64,000 nucleotides of DNA, from NCBI GenBank assembly GCA_963693285.1, contig OY848925.1:5496932-5560931 (forward strand), read 5' to 3'. The stretch comes from Xestospongia muta (lineage: Eukaryota > Porifera > Demospongiae > Haplosclerida > Petrosiidae). A program made the translations under genes and the position numbers. Positions 45,437 through 58,166 of this stretch are shown here, piece by piece; the first letter of the stretch is position 1; every line of letters begins with the position of its first letter. The notes below the pieces were generated by a model. The model was not told the DNA's origin, did no database searches, and was given only the letters and a program-made list of their open reading frames with translations.

Positions 45437-48400
45437 TTACACAACATCTCTTGATCCTATCATCCATCCATCCCAGTCAAGTAACTTGGAAAGATCAAGA
45501 GGTTCTGTCTCATTTGAAGTGTCCAAAAACTCTTCAAGTTCTTTTAAAGTCTGACGATGTGACTCACTGCCAAAGTTTTTATACAAAGGTTTCTTATCCT
45601 TTCGTCGTTCTAGAGTGCCTAGAGGATCTCCTGGACTGGGACCGTTAATAACGTATTGATCTGTTGTACCGTCAGAGTTTTGAGTCCCACCACCAGAACT
45701 ACATGTAAATGTTGCAGATTCAGAATGAGAGAGCTGGGAATTGCTCAAGAAGGCAGTAAGTTCTCCTTGTTCATTGCTACCTTCAAGAGTTTTATTCATG
45801 TTGCCATGACTCCAAGAACGTTTCCTGCTCCTCTCATTTGAAGGACTGCTGTTTCCATTCAAAGCTCCTGGTGGTGAATCCGCAACATGCTTCTCTTTTA
45901 AATCATCACGACTACTTACTGACCCAGATCTTTGTGGCAAAGGAGATTCTTGCTTAATGGTATTTAATTTCTCCTTACTAACAGATTTCTTGGATTTTTT
46001 CTCTTGTTTGTTGCTTGGAGATTTATCTCCTCCCCAAGCTAAATCACCAGAGTCAATAACTCCAGATACACTTAATGGCGTCTCAGGACCAACAATACTT
46101 TGTTTTTTAGCTCGTTTCTCCTTCAATTTCTTCAAAATACCGCCCTTTTTTCCGCCACTACCAGTGTTTGTCCCCTCTCCCTTTGCCGTGGGGAGTGTGC
46201 CTTTGTTAGAAGGAGGTGTAATTTCAGCTTCATGCAGTGTTCCTCCGAGTCGAGTGATTTCTCCAAGTGTTTCCTTTATTTTGTCATCTTCTTTAAGTTC
46301 CTTTTGAAGAACTGCCAGCTGCAAGAAAAAGGAAAGTAAAGTGACAAAACTATCAGGAAATGTTGGAGAGATAGTAATTGTATGTTTCTGTTAAAATAAT
46401 TATGCTTTGTGAGGTTATTATGGTCCACAATTTGTTGTTTATGCTGCACAACTGTTAAAGTTAATTATTTTATTTTATGTTTGTTTTCTACTAAATCCTA
46501 TTAGATTTTAGTCCATGTAATAATTACTCTACTAAAGCAGGAGCCCATGAATAAACTCACTTAAGTGAGGCCACACAAGGGGGTTAAAAATAATTCAAAC
46601 AGCTTCTAAAAATTAACGTGTGTACAAAATACGATTGAACAATTGGTTTGGTTTATTTTTGTAACAATCTGTGTCAAAGATGTTACATTCTTTAGAAACT
46701 GGACATTATTGGTACACACAAATTGATCAAAGAGCTCCTCAGGCAACAGCTTTGCATTGTACTATAGAATGGAATGCTAAACTAAGTCTTCTCTATCAAT
46801 ACATCACCCACTCATAGAGCATACCAAGAAAAGATTGAACTAATTTTGTAAACATAAAAAAGAATATAAATCATTTAAAACAATGGTTTATTGGTGTGTG
46901 AAACAAGAAGTGGTTTGTTTCAACCATTGTCCCAAATGGGTTAAAATTCAATGGTTATGCCATATTTTCATAATAACTCCTACTAACTAATATTTCATGG
47001 AATGTAATATGTTATATAAGGACACTATATGTTATATGAGGACACTATATGTTATATGAGGACATTACTTACACGTTCTAAGGCTTCGATAGCTTTGCTG
47101 ACGTTAGCCAAGTATTCATACACCTTGGCCATGTTGGATAATGCAGACGCTTGTCCATACATGTTATTGGAATTCTTCATGGCTTGTAGATGCTGTAGGA
47201 AAGAAAGGAGAGAGGGTAGGAAGTGGGAGAGGGGAGGGAGGGAGAGAGAGGAGGGAGGGAGGGGAGGGAAGGGTACAACAAGAAATGTAGTTAAGGGTAG
47301 GAGTAAGAAGAAAATTGAATGTCTGTGTTACTGAACAAACTCCTCTTACTATTGACGCATAGTAAAATATGTGTAGGATTTAATTAACTCAGACACACAC
47401 ACACACATATATTGTATGTATTCTTCACCTTCTCATGTTGATCTGAAGCCTCCAACCAGTTGCCTAAAATTTCGTATGTTGTAGCAAGGTTACAATGACA
47501 TACACCAAGACCAGTTTGATCATCAAGGTCTGATGCAATACTAAGACCCTGGGAAGGAAAAAAAAGAAAATATGAATGAGAAAGTGAATGAAGTAAGAAG
47601 GAAGAACATATGGTGATGAGTAAGCTAGCTGTAATTCTGAGTTATAAATAACACCTGGACTTACTCTCTTGTAGCATTCCATTGCCTTATCTGGTTGTAG
47701 TATAGCTCTGAGACAATTACCAATGCTGCAATATGCTCTCCCCTCGCTAGCTTTATCAGCCAATTCCTGGGCAATGTGCAACCTCTGATGAAACAAACAA
47801 CAGCAACACATTAATTGTTATATGATAGGTAAGTGATATCATTGCTGCAGTTACCTTTTGATGGTGATCAATAGCTTTGTCGGTGTTTCGAAGTAGCTCA
47901 TAGATAATACCCAAATTCCCATGTACTCGAGCTTCAGCTGCTCTGTGAAGTCAAAAGAAACAAATAGTAATAGAAGTGACAATAAACAAAATGTTCAGTA
48001 AAGCATAATACAAAACCTCATAACCTGACTAACTGACCTTACCTGGTAAATTGTCAACAACTAGATCTACTATACAACTTGTGTAGATGCCAAAATTCTA
48101 CACTTTTTCAATGGAATATTATAATACTAATTGTTCTGACCAATTTGTTCTCAGATCACACACAGACACTACTTACCGCTAACTCTATTGAAACATGATA
48201 GTCTATCCAGTTGACTGACAATATATCCTGGATACATAATCAATTGTCACGTTATAATAGTATAAAGTGACTACTACAACACCTATTACTACTTAAAGTG
48301 TCATGTTGTGATTAGTACATTATATGTTTATAGACTATGTTCCTACAACAACATGATAAAATCTTTTTAACAAATGACTTCCTATTACTACTTATACACG

Positions 48401-50506
48401 CATTGTTGCATAAAATTACATCAGAAATACATTATGTGTGTCAAAACAAATAAATGAGCTGTTTAGTTCTTTTCGGTGTGTAAACTACATCCCAATGGAA
48501 GCTGTATTATATACTAGTGTAATATGAGACATCTGTAGACTGTCATTTTCATGCTATAATAACACTTCAAAGACTTATGATGTTATACTAAGTACTTGGA
48601 ATATATGGGATTAAGTTCAGGCTATTAACAAGGTCAGTGTCAACACAATAACAAGATGATTACTCAATCACTTTATACAATCGCTTTGTTGTCACATGTT
48701 GTAATGTAGTACAAATTATGCAACATTAGGTAATAAACTTCTATTATATTAATAACAGCATAACTAGTGTAACTTCAACCATCTCTCCTACATACATCCC
48801 AATATACACACCAACTCCTAGACATATTTGACCATCATCCTACCCCTTCTTTGAATACCTAACAACACAATTCATAATAGAATTATCATTATAAATTTAG
48901 TTACTAAAGACATCAGTTATTAGCATATTTTATAATGTCTAACTAAAAAAGCAGACAAAAATTGTTAATATTATCATTGCTTTATTATTGGCTGTTACTA
49001 CTGTAACACGTATTATAAGTAACTGTCATACAGTTGACAGGATGTTGGTATTTTGGGAGAACTAGTTGTTATATTTTACACATTGTTCAAGAACATGGTA
49101 TTACGATTTTACTGGAACACAACATTGACTTATAAGGTATTAATAGTCAGGCATCGTTAACAAACAAATAGTAATTTGTTTAATATAATTAATAAGATAA
49201 ACTAAGTAATATTTAAATTTCACACTACGAAATAATTGTGTTTGACGCACAATGTAACTCCTAAATAAGAACAATTTACTATTGAATACAAATTAAAATA
49301 TCTCTTACAGATTTTTCCCTAACCCTTAGTTAGAACCAAATTATGCTTATATGAAACTGTTCTAATGTATTTTATTTTACACATTTTTCAAACTTTGGTT
49401 TACAAAAATAGAAATTTAAAAGTACATGTTCTATTACAAACACAGCATATTTCTCACTTCTCTTTACAATAACTTTATACTAATATAATAAACAGTCACA
49501 ATAGCAATGCACGTGGAAGCAATGACAGCATACATAGCTAGACAAACAGTACAAAATGAATATTAGGGAGGATAGCTAAAGGGTCAATGATATCACTAGT
49601 TTAATTAAACTATACACAGTAGTAGTCTACTATGTAAGGTTTGACTGGTGAACTTATACATCATCACATGATTTATACATGTATGATATAAACTGTTTAG
49701 TTAGTCATACCTTGATCCATGATCTAAGATATATTCCAGGTGCTTCTCGAAATACATGGCAGCAATAGACAAATGGTCACGTCCTTCTGGAGAATTCTCC
49801 AATTTCCCGTCTCTTTGAAGTTTAAGTCGACCCAGAGTTAAGTGAAGATCACCTAGGTTGTGGTTAGCTTTGGAAATAGAGCGTCTATCTTCAAGCAGTT
49901 CACATATCTCCAGGTAACTTTCATAACACAATTTAGCCCTCTCTAAATATCCTAGTATGAAAACAAAAGAATGCATCTTACTACAGGAACTGAATATAAT
50001 TACAACAGAGCACAGTACAGCTAGTTGGATCACGACATTAATTTCATACCTGATTTTCTGTTAGCTATTCCAAGATTGCAGTATGCCTGGGCTTTGCTCT
50101 TTTCGTCTCCTGTTTCACAGCAAATGGCTAAGTCGTGGGCATGGCAGACAGCAGCTGTCTCATAGTCCCCTTGATAGAAATGAGCATTGCCCAGCAAACT
50201 CCATAATACACTTAACAATTGGGGATCCTCTGTCCCTGTCTCCAAAGCTGCTTCAAGAACTGGTATAGCTTCTTCGTGTTCTCCTTGCTTAGTTAAAGAC
50301 TCGCCCTCGATAGCTAGCTCATGGCAAGTAGGTGCTTCTCTCATTCCACCGCTCTCCTCAATGTCAGACTCAGCTCCTAGATCTACCAGTGCAGAAAAAT
50401 TGCCATCATTCAAGTTTCTCGTATCAATGCCCTCCATTAGGAAACTGCTCAGGTTGCTCTTGGTGAGGCTGTGGTGAGTACGCTCCAATTCGTAGTCCTC
50501 CATCAT
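45437..50506 (-). CDS. Tetratricopeptide-repeat protein, LGN/GPSM-like TPR region, no GoLoco motif
   Basis: Seven exons: 50506-50050, 49951-49711, 47942-47855, 47784-47665, 47548-47429, 47192-47073 and 46318-45437, giving 675 residues. TPRs fill about residues 60-385. The first (CHELAIEGESLTKQGEHEEA ... LLGNAHFYQGDY) resembles the start of LGN/GPSM2. Exons 4-6 are exactly 120 nt each, one 40-residue TPR per exon (GRAYCSIGNCLRAILQPDKA; GVCHCNLATTYEILGNWLEA; SALSNMAKVYEYLANVSKA). The C-terminal 290 residues are basic, then serine-rich and low-complexity, and end in an acidic helix (LKELEEFLDTSNETEPLDLS). I see no GoLoco motif, so a GPSM name is not justified. GTAAGT overlaps the stop; splicing to 45360-45315 would add KCKNHFVYYCPVCP. 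A scaffold role is inferred. Confidence 0.7.
47198..47277. repeat. Purine-only GGGAGA-rich tract in a TPR-gene intron
   Basis: About 80 bases are almost entirely A and G on the plus strand with many GGG runs, so the tract could form triplex or quadruplex structures. It follows directly on the acceptor of exon 6. Confidence 0.5.
47943..49710. other. Large intron of the TPR gene
   Basis: This 1.77-kb intron is far longer than the 50-300 bp introns around it. It is AT-rich and shows no recognisable gene or repeat family. Confidence 0.5.
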
Positions 50507-50649
50507 AATTAGAAGTAATATTTGCAGGAAGAATTACTGGTGTTAGTTCACACTTCTTAGCAAATCTTTTGTGCCAATATTCACGCCATACGAGCTTATT
50601 TATATGCAAAGTTTAGCTCCACCTCTCGTCTCCGCCCACTAACACATGC

Positions 50650-52081
50650 ATGGAAGATATCTATGGAAGAAAATTAGTGTTAACAGAGAAACGATTTCTC
50701 ACTCAAACAGGCCATCATGGATGTCAACTTAAACTCAGAAGATCTAAAGAATGGAGCTTTAATAAAAAATCGTTTGCATTTGTAGTTTTAATTGCAGTAA
50801 GTGCTTACTTTCTAAAATATCTAAAGGAGAATGCACCCAGTCAGCAACAACAGGTATTAAAAATAGGCAATTAAGTGAAGTTACTGAAATATATTTTTTT
50901 TATTTAGACAGTAACTGGTATATTTGTAATACTGATATTAAGTAGCATTATTATATCAATTGTGTTATTAACTGGATCATCAGAAGGTAATGGATGGACA
51001 GACGTATAGATAGATGAACAGAGGGAGGGAATAAAAGATGGTAGATGGGGATTTCCATAAACATGATATTATATTGTTTTGTCTACAGAGTCTATTATAG
51101 TTATTGAAGACATTGGCATACAGATTATTCAACATACTAACTGGTGGTCCTGGATAAGTACCAAATCTCACTTTATTCCTCTCAAAGTTATTAGTGATGT
51201 CATTATACATGAAACTATTTATCGAGTAAGTACACACACACACACCTTGCTAAAGTATTGTTGTATGTGAGCTACCAAATATACCATGATAGACAGTTTG
51301 TGATATGGTTAAAGGTTCAGTATAGATGGTGACATTCCTTGGAGATAAATTAGGTTTAGCCAGAGTTCAGTGTTTCAAATTGAGAAATGAATACTGTTTA
51401 AGTTAGGGTTACCCAGAGTTCAGTGATGAAATTAATTCCTCTTATTAGAGGTTAAGTTAGGGTTACCCAGAGTTCAGTACTAATTCTATTTGTGGAGAAA
51501 TTAATACTGTTTAAGTTAGGGTTAACCAGAGTTCAGTGATGAAATTAATTCCTCTTATTAGAGGTTAAGTTAGGGTTCCCTAGAGTTCAGTGATGAAATT
51601 AATTCAAGTTGGATTTATTTAAATACTAATCATCTATAGTGATATTGAATTCTTTAGCATAGAATAGTGTACTATATGGCAGTGTTGGTGCGATCATCAT
51701 CATCTGTTGTAAAGAATGAAGATCAACATAATATAGCAGAGTTCAAAGATATAAAGATCATTCCAATATTCACAGTAAGAATTTGAGGAGGGGGCCAGGG
51801 GGGCAATGGAATAAAATAAAATCCAAATATTTTGCAAAGTTGGCAACTGTCAACAAATTTTCCCCTAAAATGAAATGCACGAGTCTATAATTGCTGCTGC
51901 CTTTTTTAACATTCCTCCCAATACATTATATGTGAACAATAATGCCATATCATGTCAGTTATTCACTGTTGTTGTACAGGGACACATGCCAAGACAAAGT
52001 GTATTGATCAGAATATATCGAGCCATTAGAAGGACACTGCTTCTAAATAAGAGAACAACCACAGGACAAGTGAACGATTAA
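50650..52081 (+). CDS. PIGH: GPI-GlcNAc transferase subunit H
   Basis: Five exons: 50650-50853, 50908-50986, 51089-51225, 51658-51774 and 51980-52081, giving 212 residues. Two adjacent hydrophobic segments (FAFVVLIAVSAYFLKYL and VTGIFVILILSSIIISIVLL) precede the PIG-H domain: ESIIVIEDIGIQI, FIPLKVISDVIIHETIYRHR, VYYMAVLVR and a final LIRIYRAIRRTL. PIG-H is part of the ER membrane complex with PIG-A that adds GlcNAc to phosphatidylinositol, the first step of GPI-anchor synthesis. The gene is divergent from the TPR gene with 143 bp between start codons. Confidence 0.88.
51352..51606. repeat. Interrupted tandem repeat in a PIGH intron
   Basis: Four copies of TAAGTTAGGGTTACCCAGAG (with variants) followed by TTCAGT, plus a partial copy, are spaced about 53-58 bp apart. 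The TTAGGGTT core looks telomere-like, but the unit is long and intronic. Confidence 0.6.
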
Positions 52082-52214
52082 CTTACAACAGTCTTTTCAA
52101 CATTATTGTGCATAATCAGTAAAAACATCTTTTAACAAAAGTGTACAAATGTTACATCACTAAAGAGATACATAAAAGACCACCTTTTGGCTGGAAAGTT
52201 CAAAGCGAGAGAGG

Positions 52215-52266
52215 TTATCCAGTGTCCATTCTCCATTTGATAATGGTTTCAAACAGACACCTTCAT
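52215..52266 (-). promoter_or_regulatory. SECIS element in the selenoprotein N 3' UTR (type II-like)
   Basis: On the minus strand, ATGAA is followed by an 11-bp helix (GGTGTCTGTTT with the AATGGACACT side), an unpaired GAAA, a mini-stem CCATT/AATGG with loop ATCA, and GGAT on the 3' side. TGAA facing GGAT gives the non-Watson-Crick quartet, and the unpaired AA sits 11-12 nt from it. The extra apical mini-stem makes it a type II form. It lies about 155-210 nt after the stop codon of SELENON, on the same strand. It would recruit SBP2 and the Sec-specific elongation factor. Confidence 0.8.
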
Positions 52267-52422
52267 AATACATCACTTCTATAGTAACCAGTTAAAGGAG
52301 ACCCAAATAGCATCAAAGAGAACCTATAATAATAAACAACTATTTAAAAAAACGAAAATATTACAATAATTTGTGTTACGGAAAAAAGATAGTGTTACTC
52401 GTTTGTTTGTTGACACAGTTAC

Positions 52423-55104
52423 TTATTGAGATCTGGTTTCAAATTTCTTGATTCCTTCATGAAGGAAATCTGAATATTTTTTGTTGATAGGCTGTTGATC
52501 TCTGTGGACAAGTAGTAATAGATTATTAGATGTAACGAGAGTTCATTATTAAATGTAATGAGAGTTCAGAGCCAGTAAGATCATGCAGACAGTACTCAAT
52601 AGTTGATGCTATTGGTCTAATCTATCTATCTATATAAATTCCGGCTATATTATAAAGATCTATAGCAATCTTCTTTGTATGGTTACCAGTATCAGGGGGA
52701 TATCCCTGTAATTAAAGCAACATATTAAAACCATTGGTGTCTAGACAAAGACGTTTCTACTGTACCTACAAATAAAAGAATATCACATATAATAGAAGAC
52801 TTGGCAAGGGACGTTGATTTTAGTTAGGGCAGTGTTAAGTGCTAAATCAGTAATTTACACAACTTACTCAAAAGGTGACATATTGGTGGCCTCTTCTTCA
52901 CCAAGTTTCAAGAGCTCATTTGCATTGAAATGTACCAACACTTCACCATCAGTAGCTACTACCATCATTTCAACAGGAAAGCTAAATAGGAATGAAGATT
53001 GAATAAAGTTTGGCTTTATAATCAGGATTTCATCTAGAAAAGTTCAGCAAGGGGAAGTCATGGTAATTAAGTTATTTAATGGGCTGGGTCATGATAATCT
53101 TAATTAAAGGACAGGTTTCATATAGTTTGAATTGTTTTTGAGATATTCTAGGGGGGAAGTTAAGGATTTAAGGAGGAACTTGCCCCTCCCCCTGTAGATT
53201 AAACACAATTTTGGTAATACAAAATGATCTTACTTGTAACTGTCAAGAGAGAGCTGTGCCAACTTCTGTTGCTCTTTTGTGTAAGTTTTGTTGTTAATAA
53301 TGTCCTTTATGTTGATAAATAAATAGACAATGGAAGGATAGATGACAATTCAATAGATAATGAATGGATGTATTGATGGATGAACTCACTTGGACATCTT
53401 TTACAAAACTCCAGGTAGAAACAAATTTCTCCGTAAGGAGAGATTTAACGGGCGAACACTCCAGGGGCCCTTCCCTGAGTGTCCGCCCGGAACCTCAGCA
53501 TGACTGGTCATCCAATGCCCCCCAAAGAACAATGGAATGAACCAGCTTGTTCTCCTTCTTAGCCAATTCAAAGGCCTCCAGAAAATTAAGATATGGGATC
53601 TAAAATAAAGTAAGAAATAGCAGTCACACTTGTTTCATTTCCCATTTGACTGACCTCTTTGAAAGGATACATTGTTTTCTCTAACTTTGAGATGGCTTCT
53701 TCATGTGGTATTTCTTTAGTCCAAGTGTGTTTGGTGAAATCATATTGTGGTTGACTGTCGGGTATTTCAATAGATACTCTCTGAGTGTCGTTGAATACAA
53801 TACTGGGAGCAGTTGAATACATAGCCATCTTTGGTAAATAACCTAGAGTAGATAATGTTAATACCCCTTCGTTATGTACACTAATAAATGTTTTATTTAT
53901 GTCTTTATTACAGTGGGTATTACCAAACACTAAAGTGTTATTTTATGATTTAGTATGTAGGAGGGATCTTTTGTGTTCAAAGTGTATTAAACATGTTATT
54001 TATGACTTAGCATGTAGGAGGGAGTTCAGAGTGTGTTTAAACAACTGTTTGTTTGTTATAAATGTTTTGTTTTTCTTTTACTAACATGTTACTTATTTTT
54101 GGTTTTACTACATTTAGTCAAGTAGTTTCAACATATATTTGGGATCCCGAATTAAATTTAACAAACAATAATATAATATCTTTGTGATAAATAACAAATA
54201 AACTTACCAATATCTACTTCATTGCCATCAGGACCGGTAATCCATTCCATATCTGTTATAAAATGAATTATTAGTCATAATATTTACAACTTTTTATTTA
54301 GTTAAGTGCAGTAATTACATTTAAATAATTAGTACTATAAACTTACCAACATTCAATGCTTTTGTAGTCGGTACATACATTTCAAAAAATTCAATATGAG
54401 AGGCGTTTTTAGTGATGATGAGACGACCGGCAAATTGAGCAGGTGTAAACCAGAATGGATAGCTGGGTTCTGAGTTTAGTTGAAACTCAGCATGAGCTCT
54501 AAATGAAGAAAGAAAGAGTTAAAAATACAATACTTTTAGTACAGCAAGTCTCCTCATGTTCAACAATATTATTAGTAACAGATTGCTGTAATAATATTAA
54601 TAATTCTATGTTCTCTCTTTAAATACGACTAACTATCCTAGTGATCTACAATATGATTTCATGCTCTACAATTAGGTTAAGCTAACAAAGTAAGAAAGGT
54701 CAAGAACTTTAAATAAACACGATTAACAAACATACCTTATAATTACATCATAATAATCATCATTCTCTGCTCTTACTACAGCAAGGGTGCCTCGAGGACC
54801 AAACCGACAATTTACAAAAATGTTTGGATGGAACATAGAGAGCAAAGCATGTAATAGAACTTCTGTACCACGAGGAGGTGGAGGATAGTATGCATTCATA
54901 TGCGGTCTTCGACCGTAGTACTCTGAGTCAATAACATAGTAAGGTTCACCAACTTCTCGGCCACTAGCTGGAGGTAGAAATACTTTAAAATTTCCAGTTC
55001 CAAACGTATGAATTGGACGGTTGACTTCTGTCCATTTAACAAGACCAGGCAACAGTTGTTGGGGTGATCCAAAGATGAACTAGAAAGAAGAGATTTGATG
55101 TAAA

Positions 55105-55146
<42 letters not shown>

Positions 55147-56116
55147 ACCTGGTTTTTATTGCTGAATTTACTCATTGAGCTTAGTTCAAGAGGAGTGAAG
55201 TCCACCATAACAGTAACTCCTTCTTTACCAGGGCCTAATTCTCCATCCACAAATTGAAACACGTCACGTGTCAATGACTAAAAATGAAAGAAGAGAAACT
55301 CAACTGCTATTATGATCCGATAATATTATTATTGTAACATCTTAAAACTGTAAACTTAGTAAATAGAAAACATCAATCTATTTAATAATAAAGCTAGTAC
55401 TGTGTCAGTGGAACAAACAGGGAAGCCTCATAAAATAAGATGTGTAGTAAATGTAGGAGGATTGTTCAGTATCCTTTTGTAGTATCCCAAAGATTTTGGG
55501 AATATTTCTTTTTTAAAAATAACAAAATACAATTGTTATACAGCTGTTCTGAGGACTACAAAGTGGAGCTTTCATTATTTACTTTTTTCCCATGCACAAG
55601 TTACTATTCACTTTATATTGTCTCTAATTCAGTGTCATACATTTAATAATTAAATCAAAAAGACTTGTATTCAATTAACTCACAATATTTCCGGAAACTT
55701 CTGTGAGAGAAATGTTCATGTCTTGTATAATAGCTAGGAACTCATAGGGATCAATACGACCATCAGCATTGGCATCATACACTCTAAATTGTTGCATTAC
55801 GGAGGTAGGAACCTCAAACTGTGGCGCCTGACCATATCTAGAGGAAAGGAGAGAGAGACAAGTTAACAAAACTATTAAAAAAATAACCTAACCCCATTCT
55901 GGCCATGTATTCATCATAAATAGTTGGAATATGGTAGATTAAAAACGCCACTAATAGAGGTACCAAGGCTAAGAGATGCCATCCACAAAAAGAAGATGGG
56001 GCGTTACCCTTAGGAGCAGGTGTTGTTGTCTCCATCTTCTCTGGACTTTCCTCGTTTTTCGTGCTTGGAGGTGGTTGTCCCATTGAGCCAGCTTTATTTC
56101 TTGCTCTTAAAGCCAT
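52423..56116 (-). CDS. SELENON: Selenoprotein N
   Basis: Eleven exons: 56116-55893, 55837-55684, 55277-55149, 55079-54736, 54498-54347, 54252-54208, 53842-53655, 53599-53390, 53304-53234, 52981-52868 and 52501-52423. Read with TGA as selenocysteine this gives 569 residues, close to the usual length. Order of features: polar N-terminus, one membrane helix ([19 protein letters not shown]), an EF-hand ([13 protein letters not shown]), a large conserved ER-luminal region, and the redox motif [14 protein letters not shown], whose U is the TGA at 53495-53497. The tail is [20 protein letters not shown] and [19 protein letters not shown] is an ER membrane Ca2+-sensing thiol oxidoreductase that acts on SERCA in animals. 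A redefinition stem and a SECIS support recoding. One acceptor (before 53304) has a weak AAAG context. The first ATG used is 56116. Confidence 0.92.
53449..53489 (-). promoter_or_regulatory. Selenocysteine redefinition element (stem just after the TGA)
   Basis: Beginning six bases after the TGA codon, CGGGCGGACACTC pairs with GAGTGTTCGCCCG over 13 bp with one G-U pair, and the loop side can pair further (AGGG with CCCT). A coding-region stem directly after the UGA is known for SELENON in vertebrates and raises recoding efficiency. The stem also stands out by its GC content in AT-rich DNA. Confidence 0.75.
55106..55148. repeat. (AC)n microsatellite at a SELENON splice donor
   Basis: The run directly abuts the exon 3 donor (CAG followed by GTGTGTATGTG on the minus strand), so its length may affect splicing. 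Confidence 0.7.
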
Positions 56117-56213
56117 TGCCGCAGCTGGCGACGGCAACGAAAAGTTCTAAAGAAGAAAGTAAGAATCTACCAACCACGAGCGTTCAAGAGTACAAAGTGG
56201 ACTATATTGAAGT

Positions 56214-56224
56214 GAGCATGCGCA
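56214..56224. promoter_or_regulatory. NRF1-like motif in the SELENON/ZFPL1 promoter
   Basis: GAGCATGCGCA lies in the 178-bp gap between the two divergent start codons. The same 11-mer is present in the ZW10/DZANK1 gap at 62729-62739. GCATGCGCA matches the NRF1 core. Confidence 0.4.
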
Positions 56225-56294
56225 GATAAATGTAATTAACAGTGGGTTGGACCACGTGTGGAGAATTGGAACCTCCTCTTTCTCAAATAGAGAT

Positions 56295-57972
56295 ATGGGT
56301 CTTTGTAAATGTCCCAAGAAGAGAGTGACAAATCTGTTTTGTTTTGTACATAGAGTTAATGTCTGTGAAGACTGCATGATCAAGCAACATTCTAGGGTAA
56401 GTTGAAAAGTATAATAGGTCTTAATACAAGATGTTTTATGGTGTTGGATCTTTCTTTCTTTCTTTCTTTAGTGTATTGTTCATTCATATCTTCAATGGCT
56501 TCAAGATAGTGATTATGAACCAGTCTGTTTATTGTGTGCTAAATCATTGGATGACGGAGAGGTTGTACGACTGTGTTGCCATGGTAATATGTGGTGATAA
56601 TATAAATTTATCTACGGCCTTCCGTACAATATATATGTTAGCTTGTTACTACACGTCATGTGGTTTCAATTTTTGTGGATAACCTGTTAAAATTTTTACG
56701 ATCACCAATTATAAATAAGGGCATCATGTGACTATTGAAACAATAATTATTTTTTTAGTTTGTTTATTAAGTCATAAAAGAGACTTGTACAAAGATTACT
56801 ATAAAAGACATTTTTGTAATCCATTCTTCTAGATTTATTTCATCTATCATGTATTGATGACTATGTTCTGTCTCATTCACCTGACTCTAGTTTGTTGGCA
56901 TTGAGATGTCCACGATGTAAGGTCTGTCTCTCATCTTCTCATTAATAATTGATTATTAAGGGACTCTCTTTCTCTCTCTCTCTCTCTTCATTAGGACTCT
57001 TTCTTTCCACCTCCTAACATGATATCACCTGTTGCCGACCAACTTAGAAAAGTTTTAAAGGAATTTTGGTGGGGTAGAAAAGGACTTGGCATAGCACCTG
57101 TAAGTGAATGGATATATAAAAATCAAATAATGGATACATAATGTCATAAATGGATGTATAACATTATAAATGGATTCACAATGTAGGTAATGGATTTATA
57201 AAACTAATGTACTTACTTTATAGGCAGACATTTCATTAGAAGATGATGAAATTTTGACATCAGCTATTTCAGAAGGTACTAATAATAATGAATTAATTTA
57301 TCAATTAATTAAGGAATTCATCAGATAGGGTCCCCTCCTCCTCTCTGGGTCTGGACAGTCAATTGACTAGTACTCCTGTGATATCTCATTCTGGGATAAA
57401 CCACGACACCATTTCACATGCAGGTCATGTGACATTACAATTATATGACCAACCAGTAAACAGAAGTTTAGGTAATAGAGAGATTAATAGCGACCTTTTA
57501 ACGTTTATCCAACAGGAGGTATGGAGTCATTAGAACAACACCAACAGCTGCAGCATTATCCTATGATATCAAATACGTATGGAGGTTCTGACTATACGTC
57601 AGCTCCAGTAGAAGATAAATACAAAAGAAAGAATCCAGTACAAGGACTTAGAAGATGGATTAGGTTAGTTAGTGTCACTTCAATTAATAGTCTTTCTATT
57701 TAGTATCATTACAAACCCCTCACTATTAGAGTAGTAGATGAGTCTATTAGTCATTGTTCTCTATAAATTGTACTGTATACTTTCTCTTTAGAAATCAATT
57801 CCCTTTGGAGGAGACATGTCACACAACTAGAAGAAATCTCGTGATTGTTTTAATAATTTGTACAATTATAGTTATATTTATAATAATGATGACAAGAACT
57901 GGACACAGAACACGTGCCATGGAATCAAACATGGACTGGAAATTTAATCCAAATATAAAAACTGGCCAATAG
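56295..57972 (+). CDS. ZFPL1: Zinc finger protein-like 1
   Basis: Eight exons: 56295-56396, 56472-56583, 56833-56921, 56995-57099, 57224-57275, 57325-57471, 57516-57663 and 57792-57972, giving 311 residues, essentially the family's length. It begins [19 protein letters not shown] with a B-box-like zinc finger ([11 protein letters not shown]). [19 protein letters not shown] follows, then a RING-like set of Cys/His ([19 protein letters not shown]), [15 protein letters not shown] and GRKGLGIAP. The C-terminus has one membrane helix ([18 protein letters not shown]). ZFPL1 is a cis-Golgi membrane protein that binds GM130 and maintains Golgi structure. Confidence 0.93.
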
Positions 57973-58166
57973 TCACAATTTGCATTTATAGTTGTAACAT
58001 TTTATAACTTGTATAAAAATGAGTTTCTTTATTGTTATCCACTTACTGTACTAAAATATTTTAATGATATATCTTGTACACAATACTCAAATAATTTAAA
58101 AGTCCATTTTCAATGAAGGCAGAAGAGATATGGGTTCATTCAGAAAGAACAGTAGTTATTGATGAC

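Noticed and set aside
45437..50506. Naming the TPR gene GPSM2 (LGN)
   Set aside because: Length and the first repeats fit, but no GoLoco motif is visible in the C-terminal part.
51395..51590. Telomere-like TTAGGGTT repeats
   Set aside because: The TTAGGG words are parts of a 53-58 bp unit inside a PIGH intron, not a telomeric array.
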